Shown one piece after another: positions 16,178 to 24,064 of a stretch of 28,311 nucleotides of DNA (the stretch's first letter is position 1; each line of letters starts with the position of its first letter). The notes under the pieces are model-generated. The model was not told the origin of the DNA and ran no database searches. It worked only from the letters and a program-made list of their open reading frames with translations. Made by a program: the position numbers and the translations under genes. The DNA lies in NCBI GenBank assembly GCA_036267875.1, contig DATAVE010000152.1, positions 1-28,311 of the forward strand, in the 5' to 3' direction. The DNA is from DASZTV01 sp036267875. Its GTDB lineage: Bacteria > Actinomycetota > Actinomycetes > JAFAQI01.

Positions 16178-18865
16178 TTATCGCTCAGCGGTAGCCGGAA
16201 CCTCGATCGAGAACTCAGAGCCCTTGCCCGGCTCCGAGCTGACCTCGAGCGTCAGACCTAGCGCATCGGCGACTCGGGTGACGAAGCCAAGCCCGAGTCC
16301 CATCCCGCCGACCTTGCGCGTGTCGGATGAGTCGGCCTGCGAGAAATCGCCGAGGAGCTCGCCGAGCCGGTCGGTGTCGATGCCCTCACCGGCGTCGCGG
16401 ACGGAGATGCTCACTGCGGCGTCGCCGGCCCGCGCGGCGCCGAGAGTGATCGAGGTCCCTGGGGCGGTGTACTTCACTGCGTTGTCGGCGAGCTCGTCGA
16501 GCGCCTTTGCCAGCCATCGGGCGTCGACCTCGACTGCGGGGAGCTTCCCGGCGACGCGGCGATGCAGGTCCGGGGCGCGGTCGGGGTAGCGCTCCCGCCA
16601 CGCGGCCAGCCGGTCGTCGACGAGATCGGCGACGACCACCTTGTCTCGAGTCGGTGAGACCCGACCGGCATCGAGTGCGGCAACGTCCACGAGTAGCTCC
16701 ACGGCTCGACTCATCCGCACGGTTCCGGCGAGGATCTCTGCGACGAAGGTCTGGACGCGTTCCCGCGGGAGGTCAGGTCGCCGCGAGAGCATCTCGGCGT
16801 ACCCGCGAATCGGGGTCAGCGGCGTACGCAGCTCGTGGCTGACATTCGACAGGAACTCGGTCTTCAGTCGCTCGATCTCGCGCTCGCGTGTGCGGTCGGA
16901 GATGACGATGACCTCGCCGGGCTGGCCCGACAGCGGGGCCCGCGATACCCGAACGGCGAGCGGATCGTCGTCGGGCCGGTTGAGCATTCCGTCGCCCACG
17001 GCCTGGGAGCGCCCCGGGCTCAGCAATGAGGAGCCGTCCGGGCCTTGTACGTCGACGACCTCGGCGAGATCGCGGCCGATGATGTCGGACTCCCTGCAAG
17101 CCAGCAGCTCCAACGCCATGGGGTTGGCGGCGACGACGACACCTCGGCCGTCGGTGGTCACAAGTCCGTCGGTCATCGAGCTGACGACGGTCTCCAGCCG
17201 GGCGCGCAGCCTCGCTTCGAGCTCGGCCGCCTCACGAAGGTCGCCGGTAAGGCCCCGCAACGAGCTGGTCATTGCATCGAACGCGCGGGCTAGCTCGCCG
17301 ACCTCGTCGGCGCTGTCGATCGAGACCGTCGTGTCGAGATCACCGGCGCGCACGCGCCCCGCCGCGATGGTGAGCCGACGCACCGGCTCCGCGATGCGCT
17401 GCGCCATCAGAAACGCGGCCAGCGCGATCGTGACGAGGACGGCAAGCGCGGTGAGCACGAGCCGGCGAAGCACGCTGCGTTGTGCCGCGAGTGCCGCGCT
17501 GGCTGGCTGGCTGACCGCGAGGGTCGCGATCCGCACGTTGTCGTTGCCAGCGGCAGTGATAGGCACGAACGCGACGGTGGGCGAGGTGCCTTGCGCGGGC
17601 ACCACCGTCGAGAGCGCGGTGCTTTGGTTCTCGATGTTGTTGGCCTTGTCCTCGGCCAGCACCTGCGCGCGGTCTGGGGTATTGAGGCTGCTGGCGAGGA
17701 CATAGCCGTTCGCAATGATCGAGACGTCGTAGCCGATCTCGTCCTGCAGGGTCGCGAGGTAGCGGTCGACGATCCCGATGCCGTAGATCGCCGCGAACGC
17801 TGGCTTGACCTGTGCGGTCGTGCTGTTGGGAACCGCAGAGATGACCGCGAGCTGGGCAGGTGCTCCGGGAAGCAGAATTGCCCCAGATGCAACGGTCTGG
17901 ATCGTTGATCCGGTGTGCATGACGCCGCGTACAACGCTGCTACCGGCAAGCTGCAGGAGTGCGGTGTTCTCCAGCGTCGTCGAGCTCGGCGCGATGAGCT
18001 TTACGCCCTTGCCCGGCTGGTAGACCGCGGCGAAGTAGCTCGGGTCTGCGGCGAACAGCTGCAGGGCTTGTGAGCAGTTCTCGTGTTGTTGTTGAACGCA
18101 GATGGCGAGCAGCTGCGCTTGCTGGCCGGCCTGCGTCTCCAGCGATTGCAGATTCTGCTGCTGGCTGCCTGCAACCAAGAGCAGTCGCTTCGACTGGTCG
18201 TGCTGGACCTCGCTGGCGACACCGATGCCGACAACCGCGACTCCGCCGATTGCCATGGCGACCACACCGGCGACGATTGCCGTGACGATCTTGCCGAGCA
18301 GGCTGGCTCGTGCGATCAAGCCGATGGTGACTGCCATCGCGATGCAGGCAGCGCCCCGAGCTGACAGCTGGGCAAGGGCGGCGTTCGTGCTGTGGGAGCT
18401 TGGTCCGGCGAGGGCAGCCGCCGCGGCGGTCAGTGCGAGTCCGCCTGCCAGCCAGGCACCGACGCGACGGTCACCGCCGGGTCTGAACCCGCGTATCAGG
18501 GCAGCGCCGGCAGCGACGACACCGACCACGCCGCCAGCGATTGCGACCGACATTCGAGCGCCGAGCGGAGCCGTGATCGCTGGAAGCGCCGCCGTCGGCC
18601 GCTGCGCGGCGCCGTCGGCAAGCCCGAGCAGCAGCAGCACCAGGGCGATCACACGTAGCAGTGCGATGCCGTTCGAGGAGGCAACGTCGAGGTGAAGCGC
18701 CGTAAGGGAGTCCGCGGCGGCCATGGCCAGCGAGGCGACGACCACCACGGGAGTCGTTCGGCGTACCAAGCCGGGGAAGCAGCACGCGGCAGCAAAGCCC
18801 AGCCACACCGCCACAGCCGCGAGCTGGACGACGCCGAGCAGCGCAAACGGAACGGCGGGCGCCAC
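16178..18865 (-). CDS. Multidomain membrane sensor histidine kinase (HAMP-PAS-HisKA-HATPase)
   Basis: This 895-residue sensor kinase has about seven hydrophobic helices in residues 1-225. An extracytoplasmic sensor region rich in Gln/Ser follows (about 226-455, with Cys in AICVQQQHENC), then a transmembrane helix near 470-490 and a HAMP domain. A PAS domain starts at ETVVSSMTDGLVTTDGRG. The phosphoacceptor His677 lies in NVSHELRTPLTPIRGY. The ATP-binding boxes are DNAVKY (N), DAGEGID (G1) and GGMGLGLGF (G2), all intact. GTG 18865 has no ribosome site; TACGCT 8 bases upstream would suit a leaderless transcript. No response regulator is present in the window, so it is an orphan. It is inserted between YlbL and UPF0182 and may monitor the envelope process they serve, which is inference. 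Confidence 0.93.
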   Translation of the reverse strand: MAPAVPFALLGVVQLAAVAVWLGFAAACCFPGLVRRTTPVVVVASLAMAAADSLTALHLDVASSNGIALLRVIALVLLLLGLADGAAQRPTAALPAITAPLGARMSVAIAGGVVGVVAAGAALIRGFRPGGDRRVGAWLAGGLALTAAAAALAGPSSHSTNAALAQLSARGAACIAMAVTIGLIARASLLGKIVTAIVAGVVAMAIGGVAVVGIGVASEVQHDQSKRLLLVAGSQQQNLQSLETQAGQQAQLLAICVQQQHENCSQALQLFAADPSYFAAVYQPGKGVKLIAPSSTTLENTALLQLAGSSVVRGVMHTGSTIQTVASGAILLPGAPAQLAVISAVPNSTTAQVKPAFAAIYGIGIVDRYLATLQDEIGYDVSIIANGYVLASSLNTPDRAQVLAEDKANNIENQSTALSTVVPAQGTSPTVAFVPITAAGNDNVRIATLAVSQPASAALAAQRSVLRRLVLTALAVLVTIALAAFLMAQRIAEPVRRLTIAAGRVRAGDLDTTVSIDSADEVGELARAFDAMTSSLRGLTGDLREAAELEARLRARLETVVSSMTDGLVTTDGRGVVVAANPMALELLACRESDIIGRDLAEVVDVQGPDGSSLLSPGRSQAVGDGMLNRPDDDPLAVRVSRAPLSGQPGEVIVISDRTREREIERLKTEFLSNVSHELRTPLTPIRGYAEMLSRRPDLPRERVQTFVAEILAGTVRMSRAVELLVDVAALDAGRVSPTRDKVVVADLVDDRLAAWRERYPDRAPDLHRRVAGKLPAVEVDARWLAKALDELADNAVKYTAPGTSITLGAARAGDAAVSISVRDAGEGIDTDRLGELLGDFSQADSSDTRKVGGMGLGLGFVTRVADALGLTLEVSSEPGKGSEFSIEVPATAER

Positions 18866-18929
18866 GATTAGCGAGCGTAAAGGTCGCGGGCCGTCCGCGT
18901 TGCTCTACGCGCCACGGCTACTCAACGCT

Positions 18930-20006
18930 TCAGCAGTGCGGAAAGTTGCTGCTGCCGGCCTTAATTGCCTCGAGTGCCTGCACCGCGGAGTGCAATGTCG
19001 TCACGCTGACGAGCATCAGCGACGACGGCGCGACCGCCTTCGCATCGGCGCATTCGCTGGCGGGGGCAAAGAAGACGGTGGCGCCAGCCTCGACCGCTGC
19101 GGCGATCTTCTGCTGGATTCCACCGATCGGCCCGACCTTGCCGAGCCGGCTGACGGTTCCGGTCCCGGCGATGGTTCGCCCACCGGTGATGCCACCCGGG
19201 GTCAGCTTGTCGATGATGCCGAGCGCAAGCGCCGTTCCTGCGCTCGGTCCCTGGATGACGTCTGGATCGATCCCTATCGAGACGTTGACGCCGTTGAAGG
19301 TCGGCCGGGTCTCGATACCAATCCCGAGATGGGCCTTCCCGTCGGCGTTCTTGACAGTCGCGACCTGCAGATCCTTTCGCTCGCCGTCGCGCTCGACCAC
19401 GAGCGAGACAGTGGCGCCCGGCGACAGCTTCTGAACCAGTGAGACGAACTGTTGCGCGCTGTCGATCGAGGTGCCGTTCGCCGAGATGATCTCGTCGTTC
19501 GGCTTGAGGACGGCCGTAGCCGGAACGCCCGCCTCCACCGAGCCGACGAAGATCGCGTTGCCCGTGGCGTGGTAGCCGAGCTCGGTAAGCGCGGCGTAGA
19601 CCGCGTTGCCCTGAGACTCGGTCATCTCGTCGACGCCTTGCTGCTGCACGGTCGCGCTGCTCTGCCCCGGCGGGCACTGGACCTGATGCGGCTCGACGGC
19701 CTCGCTCGAGCTGAACCACGCCTTCATCGCTTCCCACAGCGTGGGGTGGTCGTTGCAGTCGCCCGGAATCAAACCGACCGTCGTCATGTAGAGGTGCCCG
19801 TCCGTGGGCTGGACCTTCGCTCCGGAGATCTGGATGACATCGCCGGGCTTGCCGGTGATGCTCTCCGATGCGGTGGTCTGACCGAGCGTGTCGGTAACCG
19901 GGCCGGGGACAAGCACGACGTACGGCACGGGCAGCCGAGTCGCGAGGACGAACATTGCCACCAGGAGCGTCAGCGCGATCCCGAAAGTCAGTCCGCGGCG
20001 CGTCAT
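18930..20006 (-). CDS. YlbL family PDZ/S16 (Lon-type) membrane-anchored protease
   Basis: This 358-residue protein has an N-terminal transmembrane anchor (residues 8-24) followed by the VPYVVLVPGPVTDTLG segment typical of the YlbL family. A PDZ domain spans about 148-215, and a Lon-type S16 catalytic domain runs from about 225 to the end. The dyad is Ser255 (QGPSAG) and Lys300 (GGIQQK). There is no ATPase domain, so this is an ATP-independent extracytoplasmic protease. Cys84 and Cys111 could form a disulphide. It is the downstream member of a four-gene minus-strand run starting at the SDR gene and lies 51 bases after the 211-residue protein gene. Its substrate is unknown. Confidence 0.93.
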   Translation of the reverse strand: MTRRGLTFGIALTLLVAMFVLATRLPVPYVVLVPGPVTDTLGQTTASESITGKPGDVIQISGAKVQPTDGHLYMTTVGLIPGDCNDHPTLWEAMKAWFSSSEAVEPHQVQCPPGQSSATVQQQGVDEMTESQGNAVYAALTELGYHATGNAIFVGSVEAGVPATAVLKPNDEIISANGTSIDSAQQFVSLVQKLSPGATVSLVVERDGERKDLQVATVKNADGKAHLGIGIETRPTFNGVNVSIGIDPDVIQGPSAGTALALGIIDKLTPGGITGGRTIAGTGTVSRLGKVGPIGGIQQKIAAAVEAGATVFFAPASECADAKAVAPSSLMLVSVTTLHSAVQALEAIKAGSSNFPHC

Positions 20007-20057
20007 GGCTCGGCTGAGCCTATCCGGACGCCTTGGTGGGTAGCCCTGGCTCGCGGA

Positions 20058-20693
20058 TCAGGAGCGGGCGAAGAAGCCCATGCTGCGCCGACCCGGTGGG
20101 ACCGGCACGACCTCCTCGACTGTCGGATCCACCACAGAGGGGTCGATCGCGTGCGGTGGCTCCGCAGCTGCGGGCTCTGTCGGCTCGTCCTTCACGAACG
20201 CATCGGCGGAGCTGAACCTGCTTGCAGTGGGCCCTGCCACGAATGGCATCTCGGGGATCGGCTGGGTTACCGGACCCTCGACGTCGGCTGCACTTGCCGG
20301 ATCGGCAGCCACGGGCTCCTCGGGCTTCGCGGCTTCCGCCGGAATCGCGTAGCGGTCGGTCGCCGCAGGCGGCGGTTCGGGCAGGGCCGGAGGCATCGCC
20401 GGGGCCGTCGGAGCCTGTGCAGCGTCGACCGGCGGTGCCTCGACTTCGTCGGTTTCGACGGGGGCGGCGTCAGCCGGCGTAGGCCGTGCCGCCGCGCGGC
20501 CAGCCTCGGAGATCTCGACGTGGTAGTACGCCCGAAGTTTCAGCGAGACCGGGGTCAGCGCGTAGACCGAGAAGTCCGTGACCCCCTCGACGTTGCGCAG
20601 GTGTTCGGCGAAGCTGACTGCGTCCTCGATCGATGCCATGCGACGAAACGCGGGTGTGCCCTGCGTGGACTGGTAGAAGACCACGTGCTCCAT
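20058..20693 (-). CDS. Conserved actinobacterial protein with Pro/Ala-rich acidic tail
   Basis: The 211-residue product has a compact N-terminal part (residues 1-62) beginning MEHVVFYQSTQGTPAFRRM and containing EDAVSFAEHLRNVEGVTDFSVY. I recall similar N-termini in Streptomyces proteins of unknown function. The rest (about 63-205) is low-complexity, rich in Pro, Ala, Glu and Val and probably disordered, and it ends in a basic RRSMGFFARS. There is no signal peptide or membrane helix. The gene sits between the 58-residue membrane protein and YlbL, suggesting a cytoplasmic partner of that group. Function is unknown. Confidence 0.85.
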   Translation of the reverse strand: MEHVVFYQSTQGTPAFRRMASIEDAVSFAEHLRNVEGVTDFSVYALTPVSLKLRAYYHVEISEAGRAAARPTPADAAPVETDEVEAPPVDAAQAPTAPAMPPALPEPPPAATDRYAIPAEAAKPEEPVAADPASAADVEGPVTQPIPEMPFVAGPTASRFSSADAFVKDEPTEPAAAEPPHAIDPSVVDPTVEEVVPVPPGRRSMGFFARS

Positions 20694-20746
20694 ATGTGCG
20701 TATTCGGCACGCGCGAGCGTCAGGTTGAGGTCAGCGGGGAAGCGTG

Positions 20747-20762
20747 TCTAACGGTCTAACGG
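20747..20762. repeat. Tandem 8-bp repeat at a stop codon
   Basis: TCTAACGG occurs twice in direct succession. On the minus strand this produces the TAG stop of the 58-residue gene within one copy. It is probably a minor slippage duplication. Confidence 0.5.
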
Positions 20763-20932
20763 TCGGCGTCGACCGGACCGTCGAGGCGGGTAAACGCGGC
20801 CTTGAAGCGCTCGCGCTCGGCAAGTGACTGCTCGGCCTCGACCGGACCCCGCGGCCGTGCCGCCCAGTTGACCCACACGATGGCGACGACAGTGGCGACC
20901 GCAGGCACTCCGAGCCATGCGAGGACACCCAT
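20756..20932 (-). CDS. Small single-pass membrane protein, 58 residues
   Basis: This frame starts at ATG 20932 with MGVLAWLGVPAVATVVAIVW as a clear transmembrane helix (residues 2-22). It is followed by a basic flank (NWAARPRGP) and a charged cytoplasmic tail with AEQSLAERERFKAAFTRLDG. The stop-transfer pattern, good third-position GC bias and collinear position 63 bases after the SDR gene and 62 bases before the 211-residue gene all support a real gene. Similar short proteins next to YlbL-region genes are familiar in actinobacteria, from memory. The role is unknown; it may be a small membrane partner of the neighbouring proteins. Confidence 0.78.
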   Translation of the reverse strand: MGVLAWLGVPAVATVVAIVWVNWAARPRGPVEAEQSLAERERFKAAFTRLDGPVDADR

Positions 20933-20995
20933 GCGGGTCAGTGTAGGGCCAGGATGTCGAAACTTCGGCGGCCCCGCGCCGTCCCTCCGCGGCGA

Positions 20996-22030
20996 TCAGC
21001 GACGGCGCGTGCGTGCCCGCGCGAGTGCCAACGACCCCACCACGGCGAGGGTTGCGCCCGCGCCCGCCGCGGCTCGCGTCGCGTTCTTTCGATCCACGAC
21101 GATCAGGCCTCGGCCGACTCTTTCACCGAGGGTGGCGAGGTGTTCGGCAAGCGCTGCCTGGTTCGTCCAGGCAGGTGTCCATCCCGTTTCCCGCAATCGC
21201 TGCGAGCCGACGACCCACGGGTCGATGAGGAAGTGCAGGTCAGACGAAGGCGAGGACAGCACGCCGATCCGATGCAGCCGATCGGCGGTCGCGAAGGCAA
21301 CAGCGCTTGGCAGCACAACCGAGCGCATGTCCGCGATGGACTCGACCTGGCGCTGCGCCATCCATCCCTCGCATCCGACCGTCACCGCGCCACTCACGGC
21401 TCCGGTTGCTGCCGATACCAGTGCGGTCAGCAGGTCGTCCGTGTGGCACAGCTGCCAATGACAGTGGCCATCCCGGATTGCCAGCAACCGGATCGACTCG
21501 AACAACCCAGGAAGCAACGAGTCCGCAACCAGCCCGACGAGTGATGCTGGTCGGACGACGACGACCTCGAGAGTCCCAGCGCCCGCGCCTTCGCGATCGT
21601 GTGCGGCGCGTTCCATCGCGAGCCATTCACCGAGCAAGCCCGTCGGCGAGCCGCTGACCAGCGGTGCGTCCTCGTCGATCGGGACTGCGTTCGTCGGGCT
21701 CGCGCCGTAAACCATCGCGCTGGTGAGCAGCACGACCCTGCGGACACCGGCAGCCGCCGCGGCGTCGAGCAGCTGCTCGGTGCCATGCACGTTGAGCGCG
21801 TGGCGCTGGCTGGTCGGCGTCGCTGCGGAGCGGTCGGTCGCGAGGTGCACGACGACGTCGACCCCGGCGAGGTCGGTGGCCGACGGACCATCGATGCTGA
21901 TGACCTTCGCCGCCGCTGTACCCACACGCAGCATGTCGACCAGCGCGCTGCCGAGTGGTGTTGCCGAGCCGGTGACGGCGAGGAGTCCGGCGCTGCGCCG
22001 ACGGCGAACGCGACCGCCACCGGAGTCCAT
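20996..22030 (-). CDS. Degenerate extended SDR (NAD-dependent epimerase/dehydratase-like) protein
   Basis: This 344-residue Rossmann-fold protein belongs to the extended short-chain dehydrogenase family. The nucleotide-binding loop is VTGSATPLGSAL (19-30), an altered TGxxGxxG in which the middle Gly is replaced. The DVVVHLA segment and TSAMVYG (103-109) are present. The catalytic YxxxK is not: the aligned stretch is GLLGEWLAME, with Leu132 and Trp136 in place of Tyr and Lys. A hydrophobic stretch at the C-terminus (GATLAVVGSLALA) followed by RARTRRR could be a membrane anchor. It may therefore be a binding or regulatory protein and not an enzyme. It begins 29 bases from the divergent Zincin_2 gene and heads the small-protein/YlbL run. 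Confidence 0.85.
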   Translation of the reverse strand: MDSGGGRVRRRRSAGLLAVTGSATPLGSALVDMLRVGTAAAKVISIDGPSATDLAGVDVVVHLATDRSAATPTSQRHALNVHGTEQLLDAAAAAGVRRVVLLTSAMVYGASPTNAVPIDEDAPLVSGSPTGLLGEWLAMERAAHDREGAGAGTLEVVVVRPASLVGLVADSLLPGLFESIRLLAIRDGHCHWQLCHTDDLLTALVSAATGAVSGAVTVGCEGWMAQRQVESIADMRSVVLPSAVAFATADRLHRIGVLSSPSSDLHFLIDPWVVGSQRLRETGWTPAWTNQAALAEHLATLGERVGRGLIVVDRKNATRAAAGAGATLAVVGSLALARARTRRR

Positions 22031-22059
22031 CGGTCCATCTTGGCAACTACCGTTTGTTC

Positions 22060-23307
22060 ATGACACGCCCTCCGATGGGCTTCGGCCCCAGCGGCAGCTC
22101 CGATGATGAGCCGGGTGAGCCGGTAGACCCCTTTGCTGCGCTCAACTCCATGCCGGATCTCGGTGCGATGCTGCATCAGCTCGGTGACCTGATGTCAGGC
22201 GAGACCGGACCCGTCAACTGGCAGGTTGCCCGCCAGTCGGCGATGGCGGTGATCGGTGCCGACTCGGGCACTACGGGTGCTGAGGCCGCTGAGGTCGCTG
22301 ACGCAATCCGGCTGGCTGACCTCTGGCTCGACCCGGTGACCACGCTGCCCTCAGGTGTGACGAGCACCGAGGCGTGGAGCCGGCGTCGCTGGTTGGAAGC
22401 AACTCGCGAGTCCTGGTCGGAGCTCGTCGAACCAGTGGCAGCGCAGGTCTCCGCCGCGATGGGTCAGGCAATCCCCGAGGAGATGCGCGCGATGGCAGCG
22501 CCGCTCATCGGTGTCATGACACAGGTCGGCGGACTGGTCTTCGGTGGCCAGGTCGGGCAGGCGCTCGGCACGCTCGCGACCGAGGTCGTCGCGGCCACTG
22601 ACATCGGGCTGCCGCTCGGGCCGGCCGGTGTCGCCGCGCTGCTCCCCGAATCCGTTCGCGCCTTCGGGGAGGGTCTGTCGGTCCCTGCCGATCAGGTGCG
22701 GCTGTTCGTCGCGCTGCGCGAGGCCGCGCATCAGCGACTGTTCGTACACGTTCCCTGGCTGCGCAGTCACCTGTTCAGCGCTGTCCGGAGCTACGCGGAA
22801 GGCATCTCGATCGATGCGTCGCGGCTCGAGGACCTGGTCGGCACGGTGGACCCTTCCGATCCGGAGTCATTGCAGCGCGCACTCGGCGAGGGTTTGTTCG
22901 AGCCGACCAACTCGCCGACACAGCAGGCCGCGCTCGAACGACTCGAGACGGCGCTCGCGCTGGTCGAGGGCTGGGTCGACGTCACGACGGCAGCGGCCGC
23001 GAGCACCTCACTGCCGAGCTTCGGGGCGCTGCAGGAGACGATGCGGCGCCGGCGGGCCACCGGCGGACCGGCCGAGCGGACCTTCGCGACGCTGGTCGGT
23101 CTCGAGCTACGGCCGCGTCGGGCCCGGGACGCCGCAACGATGTGGCAGGAGCTCGAGAACCGTCGAGGCGCGGACGGTCGCGATGCGATCTGGAGCCACC
23201 CGGATCTGCTCCCGACCGCCACCGACCTCGACGACCCGCAGGGCTGGGCCGAGCAAGGCCCGGACGACGGCCTCGACATCTCCGAGCTCGAGGGCCCTAC
23301 CACCTAA
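22060..23307 (+). CDS. Zincin_2 / DUF2342 family zinc-dependent metalloprotease
   Basis: This 415-residue protein (from ATG 22060) matches the actinobacterial zincin-like family often labelled coenzyme F420 biosynthesis-associated. That label comes from neighbourhood and is not a proven role. The hallmark is ALREAAHQRLFVHVPWL, with Glu221 and His224 in a degenerate zincin helix (EAAHxR), so the classic HExxH is absent. The Ala/Gly-rich segment GLVFGGQVGQALGTLATEV (158-176) precedes it. There is no signal peptide, so it is probably cytoplasmic. TTG 22054 is a weaker alternative start, and no ribosome site is visible. It is divergent from the SDR gene and ends 3 bases before the stop of the convergent YgjP-type gene. 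Confidence 0.92.
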   Translation: MTRPPMGFGPSGSSDDEPGEPVDPFAALNSMPDLGAMLHQLGDLMSGETGPVNWQVARQSAMAVIGADSGTTGAEAAEVADAIRLADLWLDPVTTLPSGVTSTEAWSRRRWLEATRESWSELVEPVAAQVSAAMGQAIPEEMRAMAAPLIGVMTQVGGLVFGGQVGQALGTLATEVVAATDIGLPLGPAGVAALLPESVRAFGEGLSVPADQVRLFVALREAAHQRLFVHVPWLRSHLFSAVRSYAEGISIDASRLEDLVGTVDPSDPESLQRALGEGLFEPTNSPTQQAALERLETALALVEGWVDVTTAAAASTSLPSFGALQETMRRRRATGGPAERTFATLVGLELRPRRARDAATMWQELENRRGADGRDAIWSHPDLLPTATDLDDPQGWAEQGPDDGLDISELEGPTT

Positions 23308-23310
23308 CCG

Positions 23311-23811
23311 TTAGCGGGAAGCGGCGCTGATCCCTTCGAGAAAGCCCTCAGCCCGGTCGAGCTGCGGGTATTTCGCGAGCTCGGCGTGAAATGCCGGCCC
23401 GTGTCCAGGGACGAGCAGGTGGATGAGCTCGTGCAACAGCACGTAGTCGACGACGTACTCCGGCATGCCGCAGAGCCGGCGTGAGATGCGAATGCTGCGA
23501 TCCACGGGCGTGCACGATCCCCAGCGGGTGCGCATCGTGTCGACCCAGCGCACGCTTGCCGGTGTGGCCTTGCCGCCCAGGTAGGTCTTGGACAGGCGCT
23601 CGGCTCGCTCGAGCAGCTCGTCGTCCGACGGCGCGAGCCTGGACTCCTTGGCGAGGACTCGGTTGACGAGAACCTCTACCCAGCGCGCCTCTTCGGCGCG
23701 TGACATCCGAGCTGGCACCGACACCACGATCCGGTCGCCCTCACGATGAGCCGCGACCGTTCGGCGACGTTTCGTGCTCCGCACGACCGCGACCTCTGGG
23801 TGCGATGTCAC
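23311..23811 (-). CDS. YgjP/SprT-like M48-type metal-dependent hydrolase
   Basis: This 166-residue protein of the YgjP (DUF45) metallopeptidase family has the zinc site HELIH (His127, Glu128, His131), followed by a third ligand in PGHGPAFH (His137). The diagnostic WGSC motif lies upstream at 97-100 (MRTRWGSCTP). E. coli YgjP is longer; the actinobacterial form here lacks part of the N-terminal beta domain. It is probably a cytoplasmic protease or peptidase of unknown substrate. The GTG start is at 23811. It converges on the Zincin_2 gene with only 3 bases between stops. Confidence 0.9.
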   Translation of the reverse strand: MTSHPEVAVVRSTKRRRTVAAHREGDRIVVSVPARMSRAEEARWVEVLVNRVLAKESRLAPSDDELLERAERLSKTYLGGKATPASVRWVDTMRTRWGSCTPVDRSIRISRRLCGMPEYVVDYVLLHELIHLLVPGHGPAFHAELAKYPQLDRAEGFLEGISAASR

Positions 23812-23956
23812 CTACGTGACGCTAGTGGCGCGATCTGGCCATTCATGCGGGCGACCCACCAACGAGTTGCTGTGCACAACCGGTGTACGGCGTTACCGCA
23901 GGTCGTCGCGGCGCGCCGTCGTCCCGCTAGCGCAAATACACAGCCCCTGGTCGTCG

Positions 23957-24012
23957 GCGTCCACAGCGACACCCCACCTCGTCCCCACCCTGTCCCCAGA
24001 CTCGTCCACAGG
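23957..24012 (+). repeat. Five 11-base direct repeats, consensus NNGTCCMCANN
   Basis: Units start at 23957, 23968, 23979, 23990 and 24002: GCGTCCACA, GACACCCCA, TCGTCCCCA, CTGTCCCCA and TCGTCCACA. The spacing is 11, 11, 11 and 12 bases, about one helical turn, so a protein could bind them along one face. The last unit differs from the DnaA box TTGTCCACA at one base. They end 17 bases before the -35 element of the promoter at 24029, which suggests an activator or repressor array for that promoter. Unit 2 is the most diverged. Confidence 0.6.
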
Positions 24013-24020
24013 GCGAGTCG

Positions 24021-24030
24021 AACGGCCGTT
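24021..24030. promoter_or_regulatory. Palindrome AACGGCCGTT at the -35 region (copy 1)
   Basis: This perfect 10-base palindrome has its final TT as the first two bases of the -35 TTGACG. A second identical copy lies at 24113-24122 inside the predicted transcript. The placement suggests an operator, but short GC-rich palindromes also arise by chance. Confidence 0.4.
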
Positions 24031-24058
24031 GACGGGTGTCCCACCGCTTCCGTACGGT
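24029..24058 (+). promoter_or_regulatory. Sigma-70-type promoter of the small transcription unit
   Basis: TTGACG (24029-24034), an 18-base spacer and TACGGT (24053-24058, fitting the actinobacterial TAnnnT) make a strong housekeeping promoter. Transcription would start near 24065. The only thing downstream before a terminator is the roughly 90-base segment described at 24065-24152. Confidence 0.65.
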
Positions 24059-24064
24059 CGTGTC

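Noticed and set aside
19452..20759. 435-codon plus-strand frame
   Set aside because: It is a GC-bias shadow spanning parts of three minus-strand genes and their gaps.
20731..20928. 65-codon minus-strand frame
   Set aside because: It is the wrong frame of the 58-residue membrane protein gene; Ser/Arg/Pro-rich with no structure.
23871..24010. Replication origin
   Set aside because: DnaA-like 9-mers cluster here, but they are imperfect. There is no AT-rich unwinding region and no dnaA or dnaN nearby.
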